IMG/VR virus record: IMGVR_UViG_3300046376_000145
Coordinates: 1-41,058 of that record
Reading direction: 5' to 3' (one strand)
From: a virus
Length of the DNA stretch: 41,058 nt
In this document: in pieces, positions 22,263 to 28,206 of the stretch
Layout: each line of letters starts with the position of its first letter
Numbering within the stretch: the first letter of the stretch is position 1
Position numbers and translations under genes: made by a program
Notes under the pieces: generated by a model
What the model was told of the DNA's origin: nothing
What the model saw: only the letters and a program-made list of their open reading frames with translations
Databases searched by the model: none

Positions 22263-22501
22263 GCACGCACAAGTGTCGGCACTGCGGGGAGGACATCCGC
22301 TCGGTGCGGCTGTGGCTGCCCCGGCCACCCGACTGGCCCGGCGGGATCCTCACGCCGCCGCCGTTCGACACCGCGTACGAGGCGCTGGAGGACGGCGGCC
22401 GGTTCTGCCGAGGCGTGGACACCTGGACGTGGAACCTGACCGGCGCGGAGCAGACCGAGGTGCAGTTGCCCCATCAGCCGATGCCCAGGATCAGGACCTG
22501 A
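22259..22501 (+). CDS. Small CxxC protein (80 residues), last early gene
   Basis: GTG 22259 overlaps the WhiB stop. The N-terminus has CRHCGEDI, a zinc-knuckle-like pair, with another Cys near residue 50; the rest is Pro/Trp-rich. It ends the plus-strand operon before a 15-bp terminator hairpin. No function known. Confidence 0.65.
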   Translation: MSTHKCRHCGEDIRSVRLWLPRPPDWPGGILTPPPFDTAYEALEDGGRFCRGVDTWTWNLTGAEQTEVQLPHQPMPRIRT

Positions 22502-22503
22502 CC

Positions 22504-22519
22504 GGCGCCATTTTGTGAC
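22504..22519. repeat. 16-bp repeat at a convergent junction, copy 1
   Basis: GGCGCCATTTTGTGAC is identical to 27723-27738. Both copies lie at the end of a plus-strand operon facing a minus-strand operon, next to a terminator hairpin. The role is unknown. Confidence 0.6.
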
Positions 22520-22529
22520 AGGCAGTTGA

Positions 22530-22566
22530 CCAGCCCCCCGCCCGGGGCTAACGGGCGGGGGGCTGG
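22530..22566. terminator. Bidirectional terminator between early and lysis operons
   Basis: CCAGCCCCCCGCCCG (22530-22544) and CGGGCGGGGGGCTGG (22552-22566) form a perfect 15-bp GC-rich stem with a 7-base loop. It sits 28 bases after the last plus-strand stop and 5 bases beyond the last minus-strand stop, so it can serve both. Confidence 0.85.
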
Positions 22567-22571
22567 AGCGT

Positions 22572-22745
22572 TCAGCGCTGCTGCCGTCCGAGGTTGGCCC
22601 ACTCCGCCAGAAGCGCGGTGTGCTCGGGGTTGAACACACAGCCGATCGGGCGGCTCACGCCGTCGTCGGTGTCCAGGTAGAGCGTGTGCGGGTTGTGCGT
22701 GCCCTGCCTGATCTCGCCGTCCATGGACAGGTCGAAGTCCTCCAT
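22572..22745 (-). CDS. Unknown 57-residue acidic protein, end of lysis cassette
   Basis: ATG 22745 to the stop at 22572, just before the shared terminator. The acidic N-terminus and the patterned strands (NPHTLYLDTDD, RPIGCVFNPEHTA) suggest a small folded protein. The ribosome binding site is weak. It follows the holin candidate by 13 bases; no function recognised. Confidence 0.55.
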   Translation of the reverse strand: MEDFDLSMDGEIRQGTHNPHTLYLDTDDGVSRPIGCVFNPEHTALLAEWANLGRQQR

Positions 22746-22758
22746 CACGCCGAACAGC

Positions 22759-23067
22759 CTACGGCGTCGGCCCGGGCTGGAGCGGCACGACGGGCGCGGC
22801 CGGCGCAGCAGCCGGCACCGCGGTGTCGATGGCGTCGTCCATGGCGTCCACGCCGGCCCGCACCGCGTCGGCCAGCGAGCGCGCCTCGGCCGCCACCGCG
22901 TAGTGCTTCGCGAGGAACACACCGACGGCCAGCCCGACGCCGGCCAGCCCGCCGGCCCACTGCGGCAGGCCCGGCACGGCCACCGGGGCCACTGTGATGG
23001 TGCCGACGGCCAGCACACCTTCGATCGCGGTCCACAGCGCGCCGGCCGTGGTCTGGAGCTTGTTCAT
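22759..23067 (-). CDS. Holin candidate
   Basis: A 102-residue protein with two hydrophobic segments (about residues 14-32 and 36-54: AVGTITVAPVAVPGL and AGGLAGVGLAVGVFLA), then a charged helix and a Pro/Ala-rich C-terminus. ATG 23067 follows AAGGAGAC. Its place directly after the endolysin supports a holin, which would form membrane holes to time lysis. Three other small membrane proteins are nearby, so the exact holin is uncertain. Confidence 0.7.
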   Translation of the reverse strand: MNKLQTTAGALWTAIEGVLAVGTITVAPVAVPGLPQWAGGLAGVGLAVGVFLAKHYAVAAEARSLADAVRAGVDAMDDAIDTAVPAAAPAAPVVPLQPGPTP

Positions 23068-23078
23068 GACCGTCTCCT

Positions 23079-23987
23079 TCAGGGAGTCACGACGACGAAC
23101 GAGGTGTCGCCGCGGAGGTGGCTCAGCACGTCCGTGAGCGCCGCGGTGACGTCGGCCTTGGTGGCACCGCCGCCGGTGCCCGTGCCGGCGGGCAGAGCGG
23201 CCACCTGGGCCTTGAGCGCGTCCAGCTCGGCCCGGGTGTCCAGTGCCGCGATCAGCGCCTGGCCGACGTTGACGTAGTCGGCCGGGTGGTTCGGGTCGCC
23301 GCCGGGCCGCAGGACGTTGTACTGCATGAGCAGGCCGATGTCATCGTTGGTCAGTGCCACGGTTGCCTCCGCTGTGTGCTGTCCGAAATTGGACTGTCGT
23401 GCCTCGTTGACGTCGCAGCCGACGCCGCCCACCTGCACCTCACCGATGCGCTGGAGCAGGTGGATTCGGGGGTCCACCTGGCCGCCGGACCACGCCATCG
23501 TCTGCCAGGCCCAGCTGGCCAGGTTGGCGTCCAGAACCCGGCTGACCGCGTAGAAACCGCCGTAGACGCCGACCTGCCACGCCGGCATCACGGCGCGGAT
23601 CCCGGTGAAGTAGTCCCTCACCGGCCCCAGCTTGGCCGCGGGGTCGGCGTTGCCCGGCGCGTAGTCGGGGATGTCGAAGTCGACGGCGAAGTAGATCGGC
23701 CGGCCCGGCAGGCCGACGGCGCGCGCGGCGGCCAGGGCGGCCCCGGCGTCGGCGGCTCCCGCGGCCGGCCCCTGCGTCGCCCGATCCGGCCCGGACAGCA
23801 GCTTGCGCTCCCACACCAGCGCGATGTCCACGCCGTTCGCCTGGAGGTCGGCGACCTCGGCGGCGGTGAGGTTGGCGCGGCCGCCGCCGAGGCCGTTGTC
23901 CAGGTAGCGGATCACGAAGTTGTAGCCGGCCACGCGGATGATCCGGCCGCCGGGCCAGCCGGCCGAGTAGTCCAGTCCGAGCGTCAT
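23079..23987 (-). CDS. Endolysin (LysA), Rv2525c-like / DUF1906 glycoside-hydrolase-like
   Basis: A 302-residue lysin. Residues 1-200 match the DUF1906 barrel fold: GLDYSAGWPG at the start, FVIRYL, IYFAVDFDIPDY, VGVYGGFYAV, and ASWAWQTMAWSGG near the end. Asp6 and the acidic pair in VDFD are likely catalytic. The C-terminal ~80 residues contain a helical heptad region (LDTRAELDALKAQVAAL) after a Gly/Thr linker, perhaps for oligomerisation or wall binding. The start ATG overlaps the previous stop. Confidence 0.85.
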   Translation of the reverse strand: MTLGLDYSAGWPGGRIIRVAGYNFVIRYLDNGLGGGRANLTAAEVADLQANGVDIALVWERKLLSGPDRATQGPAAGAADAGAALAAARAVGLPGRPIYFAVDFDIPDYAPGNADPAAKLGPVRDYFTGIRAVMPAWQVGVYGGFYAVSRVLDANLASWAWQTMAWSGGQVDPRIHLLQRIGEVQVGGVGCDVNEARQSNFGQHTAEATVALTNDDIGLLMQYNVLRPGGDPNHPADYVNVGQALIAALDTRAELDALKAQVAALPAGTGTGGGATKADVTAALTDVLSHLRGDTSFVVVTP

Positions 23988-24301
23988 GAGTCCCCCTCGG
24001 TGCGGATGTAGCTGACCAGCCGATCGATGATCAGCGCCGCCGTGATGAACGACAGCGCCAGCCGGTCGGGGTTGGTGCTGGGGTGGGTGTGCAGGGTGAC
24101 CAGCCCGATGGCCGAGGACGCGTAGAGCAGGCCGATCACGCCGTACAGGGTCAACGTGTTGCGGCGCTCCCGCTTCACCGCCCGGGCCTCACCGGGCCGC
24201 GCCCGCCAGGGCTTGACGTTGACCAGGTACAGCCCGAGGAACGTGGCGATGCCGGCCGCGCCGACGCCGAAGAACAGCCACGCCAGGATGAGGGGGATCA
24301 C
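23984..24301 (-). CDS. Three-span membrane protein of the lysis cassette
   Basis: A 105-residue protein with hydrophobic segments at about residues 2-27, 50-70 and 80-95 and a basic loop (RARPGEARAVKRERRN). It overlaps the endolysin start (ATGA) and the previous stop. It could be a second holin or antiholin; actinophages often carry two. Evidence is topology and position. Confidence 0.6.
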   Translation of the reverse strand: MIPLILAWLFFGVGAAGIATFLGLYLVNVKPWRARPGEARAVKRERRNTLTLYGVIGLLYASSAIGLVTLHTHPSTNPDRLALSFITAALIIDRLVSYIRTEGDS

Positions 24302-24504
24302 GCTCGGCTCCCGTAGCGTCGCAGGGCCGCCGCCGCGGCCTCACCGATGTGATTGCGCTTCCACTCCACCTCGGCGGCCCGGATGACCGGCTGGGCGTCG
24401 GCCGCCATCTGCTGGGCCTCGGCCAGGCGCTGCTCAGAGTCGGCCAGCGCACAGGCCGGATCGATCCGGTCGCGCTTCTTCCCCCAGTGCAGCCACCTCA
24501 TCAT
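24298..24504 (-). CDS. Small helical protein of the lysis cassette (68 residues)
   Basis: ATG 24504 overlaps the previous stop (ATGA); ATG 24501 is an alternative. A basic Trp-containing start (MMRWLHWGKKRDR) is followed by a long charged helix (about residues 20-62). It is likely soluble or peripherally bound to membrane. Small proteins of this kind sit beside lysins in actinophages; the function is not known. Confidence 0.6.
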   Translation of the reverse strand: MMRWLHWGKKRDRIDPACALADSEQRLAEAQQMAADAQPVIRAAEVEWKRNHIGEAAAAALRRYGSRA

Positions 24505-24824
24505 GTGCCGATCCCCTGTCGCTCGGGCGGGTCGCCGTTGATGGTCAGGGACCGGAACTGCTCCACCGTGCGGACAGCCATCTGGACGCCCGGCTGGAGC
24601 TGGAGCAGCGTCTGGGCCAGGGTGTCGCCGCGCTCCTGCTCCCGCTCATAGGCTTCCTGGAGCTGGTCCAACCTGCTGCCCACGACCAGCCGGCCGGTGA
24701 GCAGCAACCAGAGGATGAACCCGCCGCCGCCGAACAGCAGGGCCACCGCGACGAACCAGCCACCGGCGACGCCGAGCACCTGTGACCAGGCGTTCACGTC
24801 GATGCTGCCGGAGTCCGTTCCCAT
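24501..24824 (-). CDS. Membrane protein with coiled coil, first gene of lysis cassette
   Basis: A 107-residue protein. One strong hydrophobic segment (about residues 24-50) is followed by a heptad-like helix (LDQLQEAYEREQERGDT) and a polar tail. It resembles single-span, spanin- or holin-accessory-like proteins of actinophages. I chose ATG 24824, six bases after a TACCAT box; the longer GTG start at 24848 would place the promoter inside the gene. Confidence 0.6.
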   Translation of the reverse strand: MGTDSGSIDVNAWSQVLGVAGGWFVAVALLFGGGGFILWLLLTGRLVVGSRLDQLQEAYEREQERGDTLAQTLLQLQPGVQMAVRTVEQFRSLTINGDPPERQGIGT

Positions 24825-24836
24825 GCCGCGATGGTA
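24825..24836 (-). promoter_or_regulatory. Lysis-operon promoter candidate (leaderless-like)
   Basis: TACCAT (24836-24831, minus strand) fits TAnnnT and is followed by six bases and ATG 24824, close to the TACCGT-N7-ATG arrangement seen elsewhere in this genome. No clear -35 box and no ribosome binding site are visible. Confidence 0.4.
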
Positions 24837-24859
24837 ACCCGATGCCACTTCAGATACGT

Positions 24860-24924
24860 CCTTGCGCTCCCTTGCAACTTGTGGGAAGCTTGTTGTGCGC
24901 AGCCCCTAACTCCACACCGAGGAG
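24860..24924 (+). promoter_or_regulatory. Repeated promoter/leader element, copy B
   Basis: CCTTGCGCTC, two bases, TTGCAACTTG (24860-24881) matches 20124-20145, and CACACCGAGGAG (24913-24924) matches 20179-20190. GAGGAG lies six bases before ATG 24931. The distance between the two shared blocks is similar in both copies. The -10 box is unclear here (GAAGCT at the 17-base position). Confidence 0.5.
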
Positions 24925-24930
24925 CACCCC

Positions 24931-25254
24931 ATGACCACCAGCGTTCTGGCCCAGACCGTCCCCGCCGGCTACTCCATCAGCTACCGCATCGTCGACAGCG
25001 TCGACAACCAGGGCGAGCCGTGCGCGGTGTGCCAGGACGTGGACGCCACGGTGGAGGCCACCGTCTACGGCGTGGTGATGTCCGAGGGTGCCAACCTGTG
25101 GATGGCCGTCGACTGCTGCTCCGCCTGCGCCGTGACGAACGTGGCGGCCACCATGGACCCGACGGCCGATGTGGTCGTGGAATACGTGGTCGACCAGGAC
25201 GATGACCGCATGCACGGCCCCGACTGCGTGTGCGTGCACCCCGACGCCCGGTGA
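24931..25254 (+). CDS. Cys-rich unknown protein (107 residues)
   Basis: ATG 24931 after GAGGAG. Cys pairs occur in EPCAVCQD and DCCSACAV, with CVCVH at the C-terminus, giving enough ligands for a zinc site. The rest is beta-like and acidic. Its leader is shared with the 310-residue gene at 20197. Function unknown. Confidence 0.72.
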   Translation: MTTSVLAQTVPAGYSISYRIVDSVDNQGEPCAVCQDVDATVEATVYGVVMSEGANLWMAVDCCSACAVTNVAATMDPTADVVVEYVVDQDDDRMHGPDCVCVHPDAR

Positions 25255-25460
25255 AGCGCCGACAGCGCGGCGGGGTGGTGGTCGACCTCGGCAACGGGTC
25301 GGCCACCGTCACCGTCGACGACGGCCAGCACGGCGGCACCTGGTCGGGCGTGACCCGGCGCGGCGTCGCCGAGGCCATCGGCCGGGACGGCTGGCGGCTC
25401 GTCGGGGACCTCAAGACCAGCCCATACGCGAACGGCGCGGTGGGCCGAGTGAAAAGGTGA
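25251..25460 (+). CDS. Small basic unknown protein (69 residues)
   Basis: GTG 25251 overlaps the previous stop (GTGA). KRRQRGG starts a beta-rich, SH3-like-looking sequence (GVVVDLGNGSATVTVDDG), then a helix and a basic tail. Not recognised; the fold is a guess. Confidence 0.6.
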   Translation: MKRRQRGGVVVDLGNGSATVTVDDGQHGGTWSGVTRRGVAEAIGRDGWRLVGDLKTSPYANGAVGRVKR

Positions 25461-25462
25461 CT

Positions 25463-25819
25463 ATGGAATACCTGAGCGAGGTGAACGCCGTGCCGGCGGC
25501 CTACAGCGAGCTGGCCGCCGCGCTGGAGCGGATCTCCCCGGCCCGGCGCGATCAGCTGCTGAACGGGGAATGGGAACTGGAGACGCCGGCCCTGCGGGTC
25601 GACTGCGGCCCACAGCCCCGGTCGCTGTTCATCGGCTCGGCGCACGGGGTGTTCACCACCGCCACCGCGTCCGCGACCACGCAGGCCTTCGTCAAGCCGG
25701 TGGACCTGGAGGTGCCCGGCCGTTGGCCGTGCGGAGCGCCCCGGATGACCCGGGTGCGCGGTGTTCAGCTGGTGGACGCCGACGGGGCCGAGCTGGCCAT
25801 GCAAGTGAGGCCGGTCTGA
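25463..25819 (+). CDS. Unknown 118-residue protein
   Basis: ATG 25463 with AAAAGGTG six bases upstream; GTG 25457, which overlaps the previous stop, is the alternative. A helical N-terminus (about residues 10-35) is followed by a beta-rich region. The stop shares a base with the next start (TGATG). No function recognised. Confidence 0.62.
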   Translation: MEYLSEVNAVPAAYSELAAALERISPARRDQLLNGEWELETPALRVDCGPQPRSLFIGSAHGVFTTATASATTQAFVKPVDLEVPGRWPCGAPRMTRVRGVQLVDADGAELAMQVRPV

Positions 25820-26019
25820 TGGCGAATCCGTACAAGGACACACCGACGGCGGACCTGAAGATCCTGCGCGCTACCGAGGTGCAGACCAGGAACCTGGCGC
25901 GAAAGATAAAGAATGAGGCGGACCGCACGCGGTTGGTCCGGGCGGCCTCGGAGCGAATCGGCAAGATTGACGCCGAGTTGCGCCGACGCCGGACCGGGGG
26001 CTTCAGTGCCCGCGGCTGA
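25819..26019 (+). CDS. Small charged helical protein (66 residues)
   Basis: ATG 25819 overlaps the previous stop. Almost the whole protein is a charged helix with heptad-like spacing (ADLKILRATEVQTRNLARKI, then RRRRTGG). It may bind nucleic acid or dimerise. The next gene starts inside its last codons. Confidence 0.6.
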   Translation: MANPYKDTPTADLKILRATEVQTRNLARKIKNEADRTRLVRAASERIGKIDAELRRRRTGGFSARG

Positions 26020-26176
26020 CAACGACAAGTGCGATGTCTGCAAACGCAACGTCGCGCTGTATGTGGAGAAGAAGAGACGCCGGGGCAAACTCACCCGTGA
26101 CCAGCTCTGCGCTGGCTGTTTGCAGGGCTGGTACGGAAAGCACGGCCTCGGACCCGAAGACCTGAAGCGCCGATAG
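26006..26176 (+). CDS. Zinc-ribbon-like protein (56 residues)
   Basis: GTG 26006 overlaps the previous gene by 14 bases, with CCGGGGG upstream. CDVC (about residues 9-12) and CAGC (about 37-40) form a classic four-Cys ribbon spacing, separated by a basic stretch (EKKRRRGKL). It may bind nucleic acid. Function unknown. Confidence 0.65.
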   Translation: MPAADNDKCDVCKRNVALYVEKKRRRGKLTRDQLCAGCLQGWYGKHGLGPEDLKRR

Positions 26177-26187
26177 GAGAGAGTGTC

Positions 26188-26601
26188 GTGGGTTGGTTCA
26201 CCACCCAGAAGAACGAGACGATGGCCGGCAAGGCGAAGCGCGTCACCAAGGAGAAGTTCGACGACGCCAAGTCGGCCGCCACGCCGTCCAACATCCGCGC
26301 TAACCGCCACGCCGCCAAGGGCGGCAACCTCTGCATCGGATGCAGCAAGCCGGTCCGCGGCGGCAACGTCCACAAGAAGTGCGCCGGCAAGGTCGCATCC
26401 AACTACACCTCCCTGATGGCCAAGGAGTTGGCGCAGCAGAAGCAACAGGCCAGGGTCAACCAGGCGAAGGCGGCCCGGGACGCCGACAGGGCCAAGCGTG
26501 AGCAGCGCGCCGCCCAGATCGCGGCCCGCAAGGCGGCGGCCAAGGCGCGGACGCAGAAGAACCAGCCCGAGCCCAAGAAGAAGACCGGGGGATGGTGGTA
26601 G
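26188..26601 (+). CDS. Lys/Arg-rich coiled-coil protein with CxxC knuckle (137 residues)
   Basis: GTG 26188 after AGGAGAGAG. A CIGC pair and HKKC around residues 49-67 form a possible zinc site. The C-terminal half is a long Ala/Lys/Arg/Gln helix (about residues 75-122), ending EPKKKTGGWW. The very basic helix would suit DNA or RNA binding. No family recognised. Confidence 0.65.
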   Translation: MGWFTTQKNETMAGKAKRVTKEKFDDAKSAATPSNIRANRHAAKGGNLCIGCSKPVRGGNVHKKCAGKVASNYTSLMAKELAQQKQQARVNQAKAARDADRAKREQRAAQIAARKAAAKARTQKNQPEPKKKTGGWW

Positions 26602-26603
26602 CC

Positions 26604-26822
26604 ATGAGCAACACCCGTAGCGGCGTCATCACGTGCCCGAAGTGCAGGAAGTACGACCTGCCGGCCACCCTGACCATCGGCACCACCAAGGCGAAATCAC
26701 GGGTCATCTACCAGAAGCACTTCAAGAAGGACGCCGCGCCGGAGAAGTGCCCGGGCGGCACGCTCCTGTACCGAGCGTTTCCGACGTGGGCGCGCAAGGC
26801 TGTCGCGGACCTGCCCGACTGA
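26604..26822 (+). CDS. Zinc-ribbon-like protein (72 residues)
   Basis: ATG 26604; ATG 26592 is an alternative. CPKCRKYD near the N-terminus and KCPGG further on give three clear Cys ligands with nearby His. The basic strand region (KAKSRVIYQKHFKK) could contact nucleic acid. The stop overlaps the next ATG. Confidence 0.6.
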   Translation: MSNTRSGVITCPKCRKYDLPATLTIGTTKAKSRVIYQKHFKKDAAPEKCPGGTLLYRAFPTWARKAVADLPD

Positions 26823-27043
26823 TGGCCAAGAAGATCACCCGCCGGGGACACTGCCCGTCCTGCCACACCCAGCAGGACGGCGTGTTCACCGGGGGCAGCC
26901 GGAGCAGCGCGGCCACGTTCGCGTGGAAGAAGCACAACGCCCCGGCCCTGGATCCCGCCCTGGCCTATCAGTGCTCGCTGTCCGGCCGCCCGTTGCCCAT
27001 CCACCTGTGGCCCGACTGGGCCGCCGAGAGGTTTGAGGACTGA
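26822..27043 (+). CDS. Zinc-knuckle-like protein (73 residues)
   Basis: ATG 26822 overlaps the previous stop (TGATG). GHCPSCH near residue 9 is a CxxC knuckle with flanking His; one further Cys lies near residue 50. It resembles the preceding gene in size and layout, suggesting an old duplication. Function unknown. Confidence 0.6.
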   Translation: MAKKITRRGHCPSCHTQQDGVFTGGSRSSAATFAWKKHNAPALDPALAYQCSLSGRPLPIHLWPDWAAERFED

Positions 27044-27045
27044 TC

Positions 27046-27216
27046 ATGCACACCGACAGGAACAATCGGGACAGCCTGTGGTTCGCGCTGGCGGCCGGAC
27101 TGGTGTCGCTGACCGTGGTGGCGTTCATGCTGGCCGCGTTCACCGCGATGCCGACCCCCGCCACGCCGGCCCCGGTCATCGTGGCCCCGGCGCAGACCGT
27201 GGGGGTGACGCCGTGA
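27046..27216 (+). CDS. 56-residue single-span membrane protein
   Basis: ATG 27046, two bases after the previous stop. A polar N-terminus (MHTDRNNRDS) precedes a hydrophobic helix (about residues 12-33) and a Pro/Ala/Val-rich tail probably outside the membrane. The stop overlaps GTG 27213. Confidence 0.55.
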   Translation: MHTDRNNRDSLWFALAAGLVSLTVVAFMLAAFTAMPTPATPAPVIVAPAQTVGVTP

Positions 27217-27311
27217 GCGTGTGGGAGAGCGTCCAGGAGTTCGGCGCGGCCGTCGCGCTCGGCGGTCTGGGCCTCCTGGTGGTGTGGCTGCGCGCCAGGG
27301 TGCTCCGGTGA
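27213..27311 (+). CDS. 32-residue single-span membrane microprotein
   Basis: GTG 27213 overlaps the previous stop, and its stop overlaps GTG 27308. The hydrophobic helix (about residues 10-26) ends in RARVLR. This is part of a second chain of overlapping tiny membrane proteins. Confidence 0.5.
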   Translation: MSVWESVQEFGAAVALGGLGLLVVWLRARVLR

Positions 27312-27430
27312 GCGGCCGAGACTGGAGAAGCCGCCTGCTCTACGCGGTGCCGTGGGTGGTCTTCCTGGTCGCCCTGTCGGCGCTGGTGGTCTGCTGGGTG
27401 GCATGGGCGATGGGAGGACCGACGGGATGA
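27308..27430 (+). CDS. 40-residue single-span membrane microprotein
   Basis: GTG 27308 overlaps the previous stop. A basic start (SGRDWRSR) is followed by a strong hydrophobic helix (about residues 11-35, with VVFLVALSALVVCWV). The stop overlaps ATG 27427. Confidence 0.52.
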   Translation: MSGRDWRSRLLYAVPWVVFLVALSALVVCWVAWAMGGPTG

Positions 27431-27603
27431 CCGGGAAACACAGACTCAAGGAGACCGCGCCGGGCGGCGGCCAGCACCGCGCCGACGGTGAGGCAGCCGA
27501 CCCGATCGAGGTGAAGCGGGAGCCGGGAAAGAACCTGGCCAAACCGCTGGTCCGGGAGAAGGCGGCCGAGCTGTACGAGAACCGGACGAAGGGGATCAGG
27601 TGA
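27427..27603 (+). CDS. Small polar protein (58 residues)
   Basis: ATG 27427 overlaps the previous stop (ATGA). The protein is charged and Gly-rich, with a C-terminal helix (AKPLVREKAAELYENRTKG). No domain recognised. The stop overlaps a 21-residue gene. Confidence 0.55.
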   Translation: MTGKHRLKETAPGGGQHRADGEAADPIEVKREPGKNLAKPLVREKAAELYENRTKGIR

Positions 27604-27665
27604 CCGGCACCGTGTGCTCGAAGTGCGGTGACCCCCGCTGCGCCGGTGATTGCGGCCCCTACTGA
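27600..27665 (+). CDS. 21-residue Cys-rich microprotein
   Basis: GTG 27600 overlaps the previous stop (GTGA). The peptide has CSKCGDPRCAGDC, four Cys in 13 residues, enough for one metal ion. Only the overlap and the Cys pattern support it. It parallels the 20-residue CPVC gene at 14825. Confidence 0.45.
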   Translation: MTGTVCSKCGDPRCAGDCGPY

Positions 27666-27686
27666 CGGGGTAGGTAGACAGGGCAG

Positions 27687-27709
27687 CCCCCGGACTCGAC
27701 ATCCGGGGG
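27687..27709. terminator. Bidirectional terminator between the small-gene and late operons
   Basis: CCCCCGGA (27687-27694) and TCCGGGGG (27702-27709) pair over a 7-base loop, 22 bases after the last plus-strand stop and 36 bases beyond the last tail gene on the minus strand. The plus-strand tail TTGTCCGCTTTCT is moderately T-rich. Confidence 0.75.
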
Positions 27710-27722
27710 TTGTCCGCTTTCT

Positions 27723-27738
27723 GGCGCCATTTTGTGAC
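27723..27738. repeat. 16-bp repeat at a convergent junction, copy 2
   Basis: Identical to 22504-22519 and likewise beside a convergent terminator. A diverged relative of this copy and its flank lies at 5395-5420 (22 of 26 bases match 27723-27748). Here it is followed by GTGACG-CTG-CGTCAC, a small inverted repeat overlapping the tail gene stop. Confidence 0.6.
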
Positions 27739-27744
27739 GCTGCG

Positions 27745-28206
27745 TCACGGGCCGAACACCAGGGCGTGCCACTTCGTGTGGGTCTGGTACGTCGTGGCGG
27801 TGTCGGTGCCGCCGGAGTGCGCGCCCTGAAGCTTGATCGTGTGGTTGCCGGCCGCGCCCAGGGTGGCTATCCACATCTGCATGACGGTGCCTCGGACGCC
27901 GGTGGCATGCGACTCCGAGCCGTCGGGGGCGACGCCGTCAACCAGACAGGTGCCGACGAAGATGCCCCAGGCGGTGGTGACGGTGGAGTTCGAGCCGACG
28001 TCGAACACGGCCCAGATGGCCACCTTGGTGTTGGCGTACTGGGTGGAGAAGGTCAGCGTGGCCCCGCTGATGTCGGCGGCGGCGGCGGTGCCGGGACCGT
28101 AGGTCTGCGTCACCGCGGTCTGCGTCGCGCCGAGCATCTGCAACGCCGTGCTGCCGATGGTGTCCAGCGTGGCGGTGCTGATCTTCTGGCCCGCGGTGAA
28201 CGTCAT
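27745..28206 (-). CDS. Tail fibre / minor tail protein (153 residues)
   Basis: The last gene of the late operon. ATG 28206 overlaps the previous stop (ATGA). A short helical start (AGQKISTATLDTIGSTALQML) is followed by a beta-sandwich-like sequence (TLTFSTQYANTKVAIWAVFDV, MQMWIATLGAAGNHTIKLQG), of the sort found in tail fibre tips and receptor-binding heads. The role is inferred from fold type and position. Confidence 0.7.
   Translation of the reverse strand: MTFTAGQKISTATLDTIGSTALQMLGATQTAVTQTYGPGTAAAADISGATLTFSTQYANTKVAIWAVFDVGSNSTVTTAWGIFVGTCLVDGVAPDGSESHATGVRGTVMQMWIATLGAAGNHTIKLQGAHSGGTDTATTYQTHTKWHALVFGP

Noticed and set aside
27659-27748. 29-codon minus-strand frame after the tail fibre gene, starting at GTG 27748 with a GTGA overlap
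   Set aside because: It runs through the terminator hairpin and the 16-bp repeat. The overlap is suggestive, but the sequence is better explained as noncoding.
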